64,000 bases of DNA from JAEINY01 sp942490535 (GCA_942490535.1 CALNXQ010000005.1:1302001-1366000); one strand, 5' to 3'. Shown: positions 52,356-62,201, numbered from the stretch's first letter. Made by a program: numbers and translations. The notes: a model not told the origin generated them from the letters alone.

Positions 52356-54014
52356 ATGAATAGTTCAAGGCCTACATTGGCTGTTTATGGGATTCAGGAT
52401 CGCATCAACAGCGACACTCCTTTTTATGTCCATGATCATGCCATTACCTTAATGGATCAGGGCAAAGTCATCAAGCATCTTACATTAGAAAGACAGACTC
52501 GGAATAAGCACGATAATCAGTTGTATCATCACATATACGATCTATTGAAGGAAGAGGGATTGATTGCCAAACGGGAGTATGATTTAGTGTTTGTGGACAA
52601 TGTCGTTGGCCGGAGTTTTATCTCGTCCTGTGGGCGTTTTCGCTTCGAAGGTCCACTCAATGATTCTTTATCCACGATGCCAGAGAAAGGCAGGTGTTGG
52701 TGGTTAGACCAGGAACAGGGAGCCCATGGATTAAATCATGAGCTGGCTCATTTGGGGGCTTGCTTACCATTTTATGGAACGTTTCGGGAAAATAGTTTGC
52801 TAATTCATTTTGATGGCGGTGGTAGTCTAAGTAATTTTTCCGCCTGGACATTTCGGAATGGCCAGCTGAAATCGCTGGAGTTTCATTGGGATTTAAAATA
52901 TTTATCGGGTTTTTTTAACGCCAATGCATTGGTGTTTGGAGTGATTGGAGCCAAGTATAAAGAACAAAATAGCGTACCCGGGAAAATGATGGGCTTGGCC
53001 GCATATGGCACTTATCGTGAAGAGATCGAATCCTGGTTGGTTAAAAATGAATATTTTGCCAATATCTGGGGGAATACATCTGTTTTTTTTCATGAAGCTA
53101 AAGCTCAATTTGGATGGTCTAAGGCTCATTTAAATCAAGATGATCCCTTATTACAAGATGTGGTGGCGACTTTACAGCATATTTTTCTAAGAGATTTCCT
53201 GTTAAAAGTTGAGCAACTTCAGAAAAGGACTGGTGCAGATTATTTGTATTACAGTGGAGGATCGGCCTTAAATATTGTGGCTAATACAAAATTGGTTGAA
53301 AGCACTCTGTTTAAGGATGTGTTTATTCCACCTTGTCCTGAAGATAGTGGGCTTTCATTGGGGGCTGCTTCTTACATGGAGTGGCTAAAACACGGAAGGA
53401 TTGAAAAGCATGGCCCATACTTGAGCAATTGGGGTTTAAAGGCTAATCAGACAGACTATGACCAGGCGGATATTAAAATGTGTGCTGATCATCTGATACA
53501 AAACAAAGTTATTGGCATTTGTAATGGAGATGGGGAGATTGGTCCCAGGGCATTGGGTAACCGTAGTATCCTGGCTTTGGCCAATTCCAGACAGTTGGCT
53601 GATAAAGTGAGTAGGACTCATAAGAAGCGGGAATGGTATCGTCCGGTAGCTCCGGTCATGTTGGAGAGAAATGCTGTATATTATTCTGGACAGGAGAAAA
53701 TTCATCATTTGGGTCGATACATGTTATTGGATTTTTTCATTGCAAAAGAGAAGCAATTCGAAATTGAAGGTGTGGTTCATGTCGATGGAACAGCTCGAAT
53801 TCAGGTTATTCAAAGGCGACAGCAAAATCCGTACTTGTTTGACCTTTTAACGTACCTGGATGAATGTCATGGTGTCAAAGCACTGATCAATACCTCCTTT
53901 AATATAAAAGGCGAACCCATTGTGAATACAACTGCCGGAGCACTCAAATCTGCACGCAATATGCAACTGGATGGGATTGTTTTAAACGGGAAATTTGAAG
54001 AACTGCAGTATTAG
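52356..54014 (+). CDS. Carbamoyltransferase (NodU/TobZ family)
   Basis: 552 residues. The N-terminal half has the ASKHA-like carbamoyltransferase fold, with the metal/carbamoyl-adenylate site HELAHLGACLPFYGTF and FDGGGSLSNFSAW. The C-terminal half carries YYSGGSALNIVANTKL, CPEDSGLSLGAASY, GDGEIGPRALGNRSIL and the final INTSFNIKGEPIVNT signature. It carbamoylates a hydroxyl group, likely on a sugar of an envelope polysaccharide or a secondary metabolite. It lies behind a membrane protein gene and convergent with a hybrid kinase. Confidence 0.9.
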   Translation: MNSSRPTLAVYGIQDRINSDTPFYVHDHAITLMDQGKVIKHLTLERQTRNKHDNQLYHHIYDLLKEEGLIAKREYDLVFVDNVVGRSFISSCGRFRFEGPLNDSLSTMPEKGRCWWLDQEQGAHGLNHELAHLGACLPFYGTFRENSLLIHFDGGGSLSNFSAWTFRNGQLKSLEFHWDLKYLSGFFNANALVFGVIGAKYKEQNSVPGKMMGLAAYGTYREEIESWLVKNEYFANIWGNTSVFFHEAKAQFGWSKAHLNQDDPLLQDVVATLQHIFLRDFLLKVEQLQKRTGADYLYYSGGSALNIVANTKLVESTLFKDVFIPPCPEDSGLSLGAASYMEWLKHGRIEKHGPYLSNWGLKANQTDYDQADIKMCADHLIQNKVIGICNGDGEIGPRALGNRSILALANSRQLADKVSRTHKKREWYRPVAPVMLERNAVYYSGQEKIHHLGRYMLLDFFIAKEKQFEIEGVVHVDGTARIQVIQRRQQNPYLFDLLTYLDECHGVKALINTSFNIKGEPIVNTTAGALKSARNMQLDGIVLNGKFEELQY

Positions 54015-54049
54015 CCGTTTGGGTTGTTTCAATTGCTGCTTTATCGGTT

Positions 54050-57000
54050 TTAGAGCCATTTATCGATCATGGCTTCCAGATCATCCATTTTAACAGGCTT
54101 GCCGATATAGTCGTTCATTCCCGCTTCAATGCATACTTCCCGATCGCCTTTTAGTGCATTGGCTGTCATGGCGATGATTGGCGTCGTTACATTGTTCTCA
54201 CGTAATTGGCGGGTGGCATCCAATCCATTCAGAACAGGCATCTGAACATCCATAAATACAAGTTCGTAAAGAGAATCAGTATCTTCTGCGATCATCTTGA
54301 CTGCCTCTTCGCCATTGGTGGCGATATGTGTTTGAAGGCCGATACGGCTCAGCATTTTTTCTGCAATTTTTTGGTTGATGATGTTATCTTCAACCAACAA
54401 GACATGCTTGTCTTTGACCCGCTCCTGGAAGGAAATACCGTCTTCAGTTCCATTTTGCCCTTTTGTTGACTTGCCCGAAAACAGTGTTTCAATGGTACTG
54501 AAAAGCTCTGTGTGTTTAATTGGTTTTTGTAAAATGCTATCTACGCCCTGGTATTCATTTCGTATTTTCCATTTGTTTTCAGATGAGAACAAGATGATTT
54601 TAACATTTTTCTGTGCTTTTTTAATATCCTTCAGGAAATTATCATCGGCCTTGCTAAATACGTGACTATCGATAATAACCAGGTTAAAATCAGAACGCTC
54701 ACTAATGATGTCAAGGGCCGATTTCTCGTCATTTACCGTCTCAGATTTGATGCCCCAGTTATTTAGGGTCTTTTTAAGCAGTAATAAGTTGGTTTTGTGG
54801 TTGTCAACAATGAGAGTGTTGATGGCTCCAAATTTTTCAACATCTAAATCGTAGGCGGTTTGATTCTTATCAATGATAAAAGGCAAAGCAAAATGAAATA
54901 CTGATCCTGGATTTTCGTTGGACCACATGAAATTCGGATTGGGACTTTCCACCCATATTTTTCCACCCATTAATTCAACAAGCATTTTTGAGATGCTGGT
55001 GCCTAATCCTGTACCACCAAATTTTCGTGTAGTAGAACCATCGGCTTGTGTAAACGACTCAAAAATCTTTTCAAGTTTATCTTTGGGGATGCCAATGCCG
55101 GAGTCTTCTACTGAAAAGTGCAACATAATGTGCGCTCCGACTTGCTGTTCCACTTCTACTTTCAAAACAACTTCACCTTCGGCCGTGAATTTAACGGCAT
55201 TACCCATTAAATTGACTAACACCTGAATCAAACGCCCTTCATCTCCAATGAGGACAGGCGGAATGGTATCCTCAATGTCATTAAGGAGCTCAATGCCTTT
55301 CTCAAGTGATTTAAATGACATTTGATCCATCAAATAATCGATGGTTGATCGTAAATTGAAGTGGTAGGACTCAATTTTCATTTTTCCAGCCTCAATTTTT
55401 GAGAAGTCCAGAATGTCATTGATGATATTCAGTAAATTGTCGCAAGAGCGTCCGATGATGGATACAACATTTTTTTGTTCTTTGGTCAGGCGGGTTTTTG
55501 ACAGCAGTTCTGTGGCTCCAATGATGCCATTCATCGGAGTCCGTATTTCATGACTCATATTGGCCAAAAACTCTGACTTGGCTTTGTTGGATTCAGCCTC
55601 TTTTTTCTGCATCTCCTTTTGAGCACTGATATCCATAAAGGCTTCCAGGAAAACATCTTTATTATCCAAGGTGATGGGGATAATGTTTTTAATGATCTCA
55701 CGAGAAATATTATTTTCCTTGACTTCCAGTCGTTCCTCAAGAGAAGTGACTTTCACGCCGGAAAGCGGGTCGGTATATTCTTCTTTTTTGCTGGTGGAAA
55801 AAAATTCGTTATAGGTGTGGCCTTTTATGTGAGCGATGGATTGCTCCATCGTATCAAAACCCATGATTTTCGAGGCTGTATGATTAAGTTGGATAATCTC
55901 CTTATCCTTGTTGACAATTAAAATACCCACCGGCAGATTTTCGGTAATGGTAGTTAAGGATTGGTTCGATTCCTTAAGCGATTCAGTCAGTAATCGTTTC
56001 TCTGTAATGTCTTCTTTGATTGCTACATAGTTAGAGATGGTCTTGTCTTCACTGCAAACGGGTGATATTAACACTTTTTCCCAAAATACAGAATTATCCT
56101 TTCGTTTGTTGCTGATCTCGCCCATCCATACATTCCCTTCTTGAATGGTTTGCCACAATACCCCGGCAAATTCACTTTCATCCTCCTGAAGTTTAAAAAA
56201 GTTGGCATTCCCTTTTTCCAGGTCTTCTTTTGAGAAATCTAGTAATGATTCATAACCCTTATTCACATATTCCACATTTCCTTGTGTGTCTGTGATCATA
56301 ATCGAGATCGGGCTTTGTTCTACAGCTAAAAGTAATTTTTTGTTATTCTCTTCGGCTTTCTTACGATACAATATCACGCTACGGATTTGTGAAATCAGAA
56401 AGTAGGTAAAGAATATGGAAAAAAGTGTGAAGATAATTAGAGAAGTGTATTTTAACTTGCTATACCTGGTGATGACATTAATGCTATCGTTATTTAGAAT
56501 AACGAGCCGTTTGTTAATGTCATACGATACTTTATTTTCAATTTCATTGATTCGGGCGAAGGAGGCTTCGGCTTGTTTGATATAAAAACCAATTTCATTA
56601 TTGAATTTCTTTTCGTCCCGCTCTGGTTGCTTCATATTGGATGAAATAACGCCCGCTATTTTGCCCGACAGTGCATACAAATCATTGATGCGTGGCGTGA
56701 GCTCCTGAACATCCTTCATTCTTCCAGTATATTGGTCGGGATAGTATTGAATGATGTTCGTAATTTCATCTTGTGACGGCAGATTGACTGACCGTTTATC
56801 ATTTATTGTTCCTCCTTGATCGATCACATTGATGATTTCTTTACTTTTTTCAATGAGATCACGAATGTAGTTTTCATTGTTCACAAGCTGTTGTGGGTGT
56901 GAGATAGAAGGAAAGGATTTAAATGCAATGTTGATGTTTAGGAGGTTACGTTCAAGTAAATTTTGCAACTTTTTTTGTTGCTCTTGATTGTGAATTATCT

Positions 57001-57154
57001 CGCGGTATTTGATAGTGTAAGCGTGGTCGAAGTAATTTTCAATGGTTAAAATGGCTGCAATCGTCAATAGAAATACCGTCAATAGGAGGTATAACTTATT
57101 GATGATGGGCTCTTTTAAAAACTTAAATTTAAATATCGAATTGGCTTTGCTCAC
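54050..57154 (-). CDS. Hybrid sensor kinase with two receiver domains
   Basis: 1034 residues, starting at a GTG. Transmembrane segments lie near 18-38 and 232-252, with a helical extracytoplasmic sensor between them. PAS-type domains follow (about 265-390 and 398-510). Then HisKA with phosphoacceptor His535 (SHEIRTPMNG) and a full ATPase domain. Receiver 1 keeps Asp829 but starts VDN instead of the usual DD. Receiver 2 is complete (VEDN, Asp969 in FMDVQMP, IGKPV). There is no output domain, so phosphate probably goes to a separate phosphotransfer protein. The ModA-like gene lies 41 bp upstream in the same direction. Confidence 0.93.
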   Translation of the reverse strand: MSKANSIFKFKFLKEPIINKLYLLLTVFLLTIAAILTIENYFDHAYTIKYREIIHNQEQQKKLQNLLERNLLNINIAFKSFPSISHPQQLVNNENYIRDLIEKSKEIINVIDQGGTINDKRSVNLPSQDEITNIIQYYPDQYTGRMKDVQELTPRINDLYALSGKIAGVISSNMKQPERDEKKFNNEIGFYIKQAEASFARINEIENKVSYDINKRLVILNNDSINVITRYSKLKYTSLIIFTLFSIFFTYFLISQIRSVILYRKKAEENNKKLLLAVEQSPISIMITDTQGNVEYVNKGYESLLDFSKEDLEKGNANFFKLQEDESEFAGVLWQTIQEGNVWMGEISNKRKDNSVFWEKVLISPVCSEDKTISNYVAIKEDITEKRLLTESLKESNQSLTTITENLPVGILIVNKDKEIIQLNHTASKIMGFDTMEQSIAHIKGHTYNEFFSTSKKEEYTDPLSGVKVTSLEERLEVKENNISREIIKNIIPITLDNKDVFLEAFMDISAQKEMQKKEAESNKAKSEFLANMSHEIRTPMNGIIGATELLSKTRLTKEQKNVVSIIGRSCDNLLNIINDILDFSKIEAGKMKIESYHFNLRSTIDYLMDQMSFKSLEKGIELLNDIEDTIPPVLIGDEGRLIQVLVNLMGNAVKFTAEGEVVLKVEVEQQVGAHIMLHFSVEDSGIGIPKDKLEKIFESFTQADGSTTRKFGGTGLGTSISKMLVELMGGKIWVESPNPNFMWSNENPGSVFHFALPFIIDKNQTAYDLDVEKFGAINTLIVDNHKTNLLLLKKTLNNWGIKSETVNDEKSALDIISERSDFNLVIIDSHVFSKADDNFLKDIKKAQKNVKIILFSSENKWKIRNEYQGVDSILQKPIKHTELFSTIETLFSGKSTKGQNGTEDGISFQERVKDKHVLLVEDNIINQKIAEKMLSRIGLQTHIATNGEEAVKMIAEDTDSLYELVFMDVQMPVLNGLDATRQLRENNVTTPIIAMTANALKGDREVCIEAGMNDYIGKPVKMDDLEAMIDKWL

Positions 57155-57195
57155 AGAAAATAGGTTTATATCATCGAATTGTTTAGGATATAAAT

Positions 57196-58014
57196 TTAGA
57201 AAATTATAGGCTTTCTTTTCGAAAAACCGTATTTTCTTAGAGCATTTTCTCCAGTTTCTGAAGTGGCAAGTTTTAAAAACTCGCGGGCCAGTGTCGGTTC
57301 CTGGCTACAGGACAGGGAAGCTGCATAGACCGGAACCGCCTCGTCGAAAGCGGATATTGGTCTGATTATATCGATATGATCTTTATTTCCATTGATAAAA
57401 TAGGAATTTTCCCAATTAATAATAATGTCGGCCTGGTTGTTTTGAAGGCTTTTGACTAATCCTTTTGAATCGGAAGTGAGGGCGACGACATTTTTTAGCA
57501 ATTTATCGTAGATTTTATGTTTGATCAGAACCTGTTTTGTTTCATATCCGAGCGAACTGGTGGATGGATTGGCAATTATTATTGGATACCCCTTTTGAAG
57601 TAGGGTACTCAATCGCCCATCGAAGTTTAAAGGATTACCCTTTTTTACCATAAACACCAGTTGGTTGTATCCTAAAAAGACGGTATCGGTCAACTGAAAG
57701 TGGGTATTCGATTTTAAAGTATTAAAGGCTGAGCCAGAAGCGGGGATGAATAAATCACCACGATGTGAATAATTCAACAAGCCAATTAGATTTTGAGAAC
57801 AATCATTCTGAATGCGAACCACACAATTATGGTTTTTTTCGAACGAGGCTTTCAGTTCCAATAAAGGAGCTACCATGGAGTTCTCACAATAGATGAGGAG
57901 TTCTTTGGATTCAGTGGTTTCAGATTGCAATTTGGAGGGCACCTTTTGGGTACAACCCCATGTGTTCAGGATAATTGACAAAAAGAGAGTATATGTTAAC
58001 TTTTTTAAGGACAT
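57196..58014 (-). CDS. ModA-like substrate-binding lipoprotein
   Basis: 272 residues. A lipobox NTWGC places the lipid on Cys21. The mature region is a type II periplasmic binding fold of the molybdate type: ELLIYCENSMVAPLLELKASFEKNH, DLFIPASGSAF, IANPSTSSLGYETKQVL, and QNNQADIIINWENS. No ModB or ModC gene is nearby. It is followed by a sensor-kinase gene, so a sensing role (ligand-loaded protein touching the kinase sensor domain) is as likely as transport. The ligand could be molybdate, tungstate or another oxyanion. Confidence 0.83.
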   Translation of the reverse strand: MSLKKLTYTLFLSIILNTWGCTQKVPSKLQSETTESKELLIYCENSMVAPLLELKASFEKNHNCVVRIQNDCSQNLIGLLNYSHRGDLFIPASGSAFNTLKSNTHFQLTDTVFLGYNQLVFMVKKGNPLNFDGRLSTLLQKGYPIIIANPSTSSLGYETKQVLIKHKIYDKLLKNVVALTSDSKGLVKSLQNNQADIIINWENSYFINGNKDHIDIIRPISAFDEAVPVYAASLSCSQEPTLAREFLKLATSETGENALRKYGFSKRKPIIF

Positions 58015-58105
58015 TGCTTAACCATTTACGGAAAGCAAGTTAGTGATTTGAAAGCCCGACGTAACTATCGTTAGTCATTAAAAAGAATTGGTTTGTCAAA
58101 TACGA

Positions 58106-59176
58106 TTATCCATTTATGAAATGCTTACGTATCCAACGCGGCACAACCACGGCACCGATGGCTAAATATGGATAATAGCTCACCAAGCGCCACGTAAAGG
58201 CCATTGCTACGCCTGTTCCGACTGGAATGAAATGAGACAGGAATTCCTTAAATACCCATTCCGCAAACCCACTTCCCCCAGGTGTTGGACTCACCAGCAT
58301 CATGATCCACATCACAAGCTGTTTTCCAAAAATTAGAATATGATCATCCCAGTCCAGTAAGTGGAAGCCGAAAAAGGCTAGAATAAGTGTGTTTACAATC
58401 CAGTAGCGAGCTGTCCAGCTAATGGCAGTGGCAATAAACCCTTTCACCCAATTTTTTAAAGGCCACTTTTTAAATTCATTGGAGGTGGCTATCAGGTCTG
58501 ATCCTGATTCATTGGCCTGTGGCCGCCATTTGCGAATGATGGGTAGTTTAAATACCCATAATAGTAGCCATTTTAATCCGCGTGGATTAAAGAATAAGCC
58601 ATAGCTAATTAATAAGGTGTAAGCTAGTTTTACTAAATACCCGATAAACGCAAAAAGAAAAAATTGATTCTGATACCAGGGTAACCCTTCAATTATGGAA
58701 TCGCCAAAAGCGAAAATGTCTGTTCGTCCAATTAGTAAGATGATCAAGGGAAAAGTAATGATGAAATAGAGTTCATCTAAAAATGACGTGACCATTACCA
58801 CGGCCGTACTGCGTCCTATTTTAATACCTTCCTTATTCAGAAAAAAGATGGCCACACTAGTCCCCCCAATCGCTGAAGGCGTAATGGCGGATGTGAACTC
58901 CCAAAGCATGATGGTATTAAAGGCTTTTCGCCAGGATAGTTGATTGTTGGTTAAAAGACGGATACGCATCATGTAGCCCATATCTCGCACTGCCATCATC
59001 ACGAAAGAAATGAAAAACCAAAATAGGGATTGAGCTGTAAAGGATATGGTGGATAAGACAGACGGATCAAACTCTTTATATAAAAGGTAAGCGGTGACTG
59101 CAAAACCGATGGCAATTGGCCAGACAATACGCCCTGGGCGAATGCTTTTGAGTATTTTTCCTGAATTATCTGTCAT
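58106..59176 (-). CDS. LPG-synthase-type integral membrane protein (UPF0104-like)
   Basis: 356 residues from the ATG at 59176 (a TTG three codons upstream is dismissed). About eight transmembrane helices. Marker segments are FVMMAVRDMGYMMRIRLLTNN, TPSAIGGTSVAIFFLNKEG and SPTPGGSGFAEW, typical of the flippase-like region of lysylphosphatidylglycerol synthases. The catalytic acyltransferase half is missing, so it is not an LPG synthase but a membrane protein of that superfamily, possibly moving lipids. It is a single gene. Confidence 0.85.
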   Translation of the reverse strand: MTDNSGKILKSIRPGRIVWPIAIGFAVTAYLLYKEFDPSVLSTISFTAQSLFWFFISFVMMAVRDMGYMMRIRLLTNNQLSWRKAFNTIMLWEFTSAITPSAIGGTSVAIFFLNKEGIKIGRSTAVVMVTSFLDELYFIITFPLIILLIGRTDIFAFGDSIIEGLPWYQNQFFLFAFIGYLVKLAYTLLISYGLFFNPRGLKWLLLWVFKLPIIRKWRPQANESGSDLIATSNEFKKWPLKNWVKGFIATAISWTARYWIVNTLILAFFGFHLLDWDDHILIFGKQLVMWIMMLVSPTPGGSGFAEWVFKEFLSHFIPVGTGVAMAFTWRLVSYYPYLAIGAVVVPRWIRKHFING

Positions 59177-59332
59177 ATGAGACAAATTTACGCGAATACA
59201 TTCAGGGCTGAAAACTCAAATTCAACTATTTTTCTAAAAAGACCTTTAAATTTTATTCGATGAAATTAATTGTAGATGCCTTCTGAAAAACTTTATTAAG
59301 CGATGTGTGTTAGGAATAAAAACGAAATAATT

Positions 59333-59527
59333 ATGGAAGAAATACAATCCCCTTGTATTAGCATTTGTCAATACGACAGCAATGGTATTTGCTTTGGATG
59401 CAGAAGAACAATTAATGAAGCCGGTAATTGGTCGAAATATTCAAATGAAGAGAAAGCTGTTATTGTGAAAAAACTGACTGTCAGAAGAAATGTGCAAGGA
59501 GAAGAACCTCAGGTTTTTTTAAGATAG
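59333..59527 (+). CDS. DUF1289 family small Cys protein
   Basis: 64 residues from the ATG at 59333 (an in-frame ATG at 59303 would add 10 residues). Cys8, Cys12, Cys20 and Cys23 (SPCISICQYDSNGICFGCRRT) form the DUF1289 pattern and probably bind a metal. The middle reads EAGNWSKYSNEEKAVIVKKL. The function is unknown across bacteria. It is followed by tRNA-Ala on the opposite strand. Confidence 0.82.
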   Translation: MEEIQSPCISICQYDSNGICFGCRRTINEAGNWSKYSNEEKAVIVKKLTVRRNVQGEEPQVFLR

Positions 59528-59581
59528 TTAAATAGACTATACAAAAAAACCTTGCAAAATTAATTTGCAAGGTTTTTTCTG

Positions 59582-59655
59582 TGGAGAATAGCGGAATCGA
59601 ACCGCTGACCTTTTGACTGCCAGTCAAACGCTCTAGCCAACTGAGCTAATCCCCC
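59582..59655 (-). tRNA. tRNA-Ala (anticodon GGC)
   Basis: 74 nt on the minus strand, start GGGGGAT, D-arm TAGCTCAGTTGGCTAGAGC, anticodon stem TTTGA/TCAAA with CTGGCAG, T-arm GCGGTTCGATTCCGC. The acceptor has a G3-U70 wobble, the alanine identity element. Discriminator A; CCA is not encoded. Confidence 0.97.
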
Positions 59656-60061
59656 GTTTTGTTTAGCGAATGCAAATATAGATGATTTTTTATTGATGCC
59701 AAGAAAAAAATAAAAAAAATCATTCCTGTCTTGGTATATGATGGGCCAGTAGATTGGCAATGCATTGTTTAAGTTTGGGTTGGGATGAATCGTTTTTTTC
59801 AGTCTAACGAAAGAAAAAACTCTGTGATTTTTCAAAACGGTTAGGATTGAGTGTTAAAAGTTGAGAAAAGGGGACATCTTTCTTTAATTCGGTATTGACA
59901 TTTGGCGAATGATGTGACAACTTACCTTTTTGTAATGATTTTAGATAAGGGTGCATAAGGGCTGTAAATGTAAAATCTCACAGATTTGATATGGAAATTA
60001 ATTTTAAAGTTCTATTTTTATGCACTCAAAAATTGGGGAAGGGTGTAAAAACCTTTTGATT

Positions 60062-60093
60062 TTGAAAAAACTGATAACAAAAAGCTATCTTTA
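60062..60093 (+). promoter_or_regulatory. Promoter of tonB
   Basis: TTG (60062-60064), 21-bp spacer, TATCTTTA (60086-60093), one base off the TAnnTTTG form. The tonB start codon is at 60116. Confidence 0.6.
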
Positions 60094-60115
60094 GGCACCA
60101 AAACTTTGATCTATT

Positions 60116-60799
60116 ATGGAAGTAAAAAAGTCGCCAAAGGCAGATCTTGAAAGCAAAAAGAGCGTCTTTATGCAAATCGGTTTAGTGGCTGTTCTGGCAA
60201 TGGTATTGATTGCATTTGAATGGACTACAACGGATGTAGACGTTTCTCAATTCGAGATGGTAGAAGACCTTGAAGCCGAGGAGGAAATCATGCCAATTAC
60301 ACGGCAGGAAGAAGTGAAACCACCACCACCACCACCACCACCAAAAGTGGCAGATGTATTGAACATCGTGGAAGATGATGTGGAGTTGGATGAAGAACTT
60401 GACATCGAAGACACTGAAATGGATCAGGACACAGAGATTGATTTCGCTGATCTGGCCATGGAAGAGGAAGAAGAAGAAGATGCACCTGTATTCTTTATTG
60501 TAGAAGACATGCCAGAGTTTCCAGGTGGCGAAACTGAGTTGCGTAAGTACATTGCACAATCAGTTAAGTATCCTGTGATTGCTCAGGAGAATGGTATTCA
60601 GGGACGTGTTTACATTTCCTTTGTAGTTAGTAAAAAAGGAGAAGTAACGGATGTTAAGGTAGCACGTGGTGTAGATCCTAACCTGGATAAAGAGGCCATT
60701 CGCGTGGTACAGGCGATGCCGAAATGGAAGCCAGGTAAGCAAAGAGGTAAGGCAGTAAAAGTTTCTTATACTGTACCTATCAACTTTGTGCTTCAGTAA
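60116..60799 (+). CDS. tonB: Energy transducer TonB
   Basis: 227 residues. One transmembrane helix (about 18-35), a proline stretch of eight residues at 69-76 between lysines, a strongly acidic linker (about 77-125), and a C-terminal TonB domain (about 130-227) with FPGGETELRKYIAQSVKYPVIAQENGIQGRVYISFVV, KWKPGKQRGKAVKVSYTVPINF. It couples proton-motive force to outer-membrane receptors, normally with ExbB/ExbD, which are not next to it. The acidic rather than basic linker after the proline stretch is notable. Confidence 0.95.
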   Translation: MEVKKSPKADLESKKSVFMQIGLVAVLAMVLIAFEWTTTDVDVSQFEMVEDLEAEEEIMPITRQEEVKPPPPPPPPKVADVLNIVEDDVELDEELDIEDTEMDQDTEIDFADLAMEEEEEEDAPVFFIVEDMPEFPGGETELRKYIAQSVKYPVIAQENGIQGRVYISFVVSKKGEVTDVKVARGVDPNLDKEAIRVVQAMPKWKPGKQRGKAVKVSYTVPINFVLQ

Positions 60800-60821
60800 G
60801 CTGATTCTTATTATAAGATAC

Positions 60822-60849
60822 AAAAAACCCCGCATCAGCGGGGTTTTTT
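60822..60849 (+). terminator. Terminator of tonB
   Basis: CCCCGC (60828-60833), loop ATCA, GCGGGG (60838-60843), flanked by A6 and T6. Confidence 0.95.
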
Positions 60850-60866
60850 GTTGTGCGTAAATGAGT

Positions 60867-60874
60867 TATATTTG
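60867..60874 (+). promoter_or_regulatory. Probable -7 element of hflX
   Basis: TATATTTG matches TAnnTTTG and lies 23 bases before the hflX start codon. The -33 element is less clear because it would fall in the tonB terminator. Confidence 0.5.
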
Positions 60875-60897
60875 TCGCTTGTAAAAAGTAGCGCTGA

Positions 60898-62118
60898 ATG
60901 ATCGAAAGTATATCAAGTCAAAAAGAACTTGAAAGAGTTGTTTTAGTGAGTGTAAAAACACCTGATGTCTCAGAGCAACAGGTGCATGAGTATTTGGATG
61001 AATTGGCTTTTTTGGCTGAAACAGCCGGAGCTGAGCCTGTCAAGAGGTTTGTTCAGAACCTCTCCACGACGGATCCACGTACCTTTGTGGGCAGTGGTAA
61101 GCTGCAAGAGATTATTGATTTCATGAAAATTCATGAAGTAGAGACCATCATTTTTGATGATGAATTGACACCGTCTCAGTTGCGTAATCTGGAGCGGGAA
61201 CTCAAATGCCTGGTGTTGGATCGGACCAATTTAATTTTGGATATCTTCGCTCGAAGAGCCCGTACGGCCCATGCCAAAACCCAGGTGGAACTAGCCCAAT
61301 ATCAATACTTATTACCGCGTTTGACCCGTATGTGGACACACCTTGAGCGTCAGCGTGGAGGTATTGGGATGCGTGGACCGGGTGAGAAGGAAATTGAGAC
61401 GGATCGACGCATCATTCGTGATAAGATTGCCAAACTCAAGGAAGAGTTGAAAAAAATTGACCGGCAGATGATGACACAGCGTCAGAATCGGGGCAAGCTG
61501 GTTCGGGTTGCACTCGTCGGTTATACTAATGTGGGTAAAAGCACGCTCATGAATGTGTTAAGCAAATCAGAAGTGTTTGCTGAGAATAAGCTGTTTGCTA
61601 CCCTGGATACTACGGTACGTAAAGTAGTCATTGAAAATGTGCCTTTTCTGTTAGCCGACACGGTGGGTTTCATCCGGAAATTACCACATCACCTGGTGGA
61701 ATCGTTTAAATCCACCTTGGACGAGGTGCGGGAAGCCGATGTTTTGTTGCACGTGGTAGATGTGTCACATCCAGGCTTTGAACAGCAGATTGAAGTGGTG
61801 AATCGCACACTGGCAGAAATTGACAAACGTGAAAAGCCCAACATTCTTGTTTTTAATAAAGTAGATGCGTATTCTTATACGCATAAAGATGAAGATGATT
61901 TGGCCCCTAGGACAAAAGCCAATTTTACATTGGATGAGATGAAACAAACCTGGATGGGACAAGAAGATAAATGTGTTTTTATCTCAGCCAAGAATAAAGT
62001 GAATTTCATTGAATTCAAGAAAATGGTTTACGACGAGGTAAAGGAAATTCATGCACAACGCTTCCCCTTCAATGATTATCTCTACGAAAGTTATGATGAG
62101 GATTATGTTATAGGATAA
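60898..62118 (+). CDS. hflX: Ribosome-splitting GTPase HflX
   Basis: 406 residues. HflX splits stalled 70S ribosomes under heat or antibiotic stress. The N-terminal HflX domain (about 20-180) carries FVGSGKLQEI, the linker RQRGGIGMRGPGEKEIETDRR is complete, and the GTPase part has G1 GYTNVGKS at 208-215, G3 DTVGF and G4 FNKVD. The C-terminal domain is short. It has its own -7 element and terminator. Confidence 0.96.
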   Translation: MIESISSQKELERVVLVSVKTPDVSEQQVHEYLDELAFLAETAGAEPVKRFVQNLSTTDPRTFVGSGKLQEIIDFMKIHEVETIIFDDELTPSQLRNLERELKCLVLDRTNLILDIFARRARTAHAKTQVELAQYQYLLPRLTRMWTHLERQRGGIGMRGPGEKEIETDRRIIRDKIAKLKEELKKIDRQMMTQRQNRGKLVRVALVGYTNVGKSTLMNVLSKSEVFAENKLFATLDTTVRKVVIENVPFLLADTVGFIRKLPHHLVESFKSTLDEVREADVLLHVVDVSHPGFEQQIEVVNRTLAEIDKREKPNILVFNKVDAYSYTHKDEDDLAPRTKANFTLDEMKQTWMGQEDKCVFISAKNKVNFIEFKKMVYDEVKEIHAQRFPFNDYLYESYDEDYVIG

Positions 62119-62124
62119 AAAAAA

Positions 62125-62147
62125 GGAGCTGATCAGCTCCTTTTTTT
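62125..62147 (+). terminator. Terminator of hflX
   Basis: GGAGCTGATCAGCTCC is a perfect 16-base palindrome (62125-62140) flanked by an A-run and seven T. Confidence 0.92.
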
Positions 62148-62201
62148 ATTCATTTAGCGTCTGACTAAAAAACGCGTCATTAACCAGATCCGAAAGCTGT
62201 A

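Noticed and set aside
58106..59176. Full lysylphosphatidylglycerol synthase (MprF)
   Set aside because: Only the membrane flippase-like half is present; the catalytic acyltransferase domain is absent.
59560..59835. Minus-strand open frame of 91 codons
   Set aside because: It runs through the tRNA-Ala gene; the translated part is the antisense or sense of the tRNA.
60182..60559. Minus-strand frame with a tryptophan run
   Set aside because: It is the shadow of the proline stretch and acidic linker of tonB.
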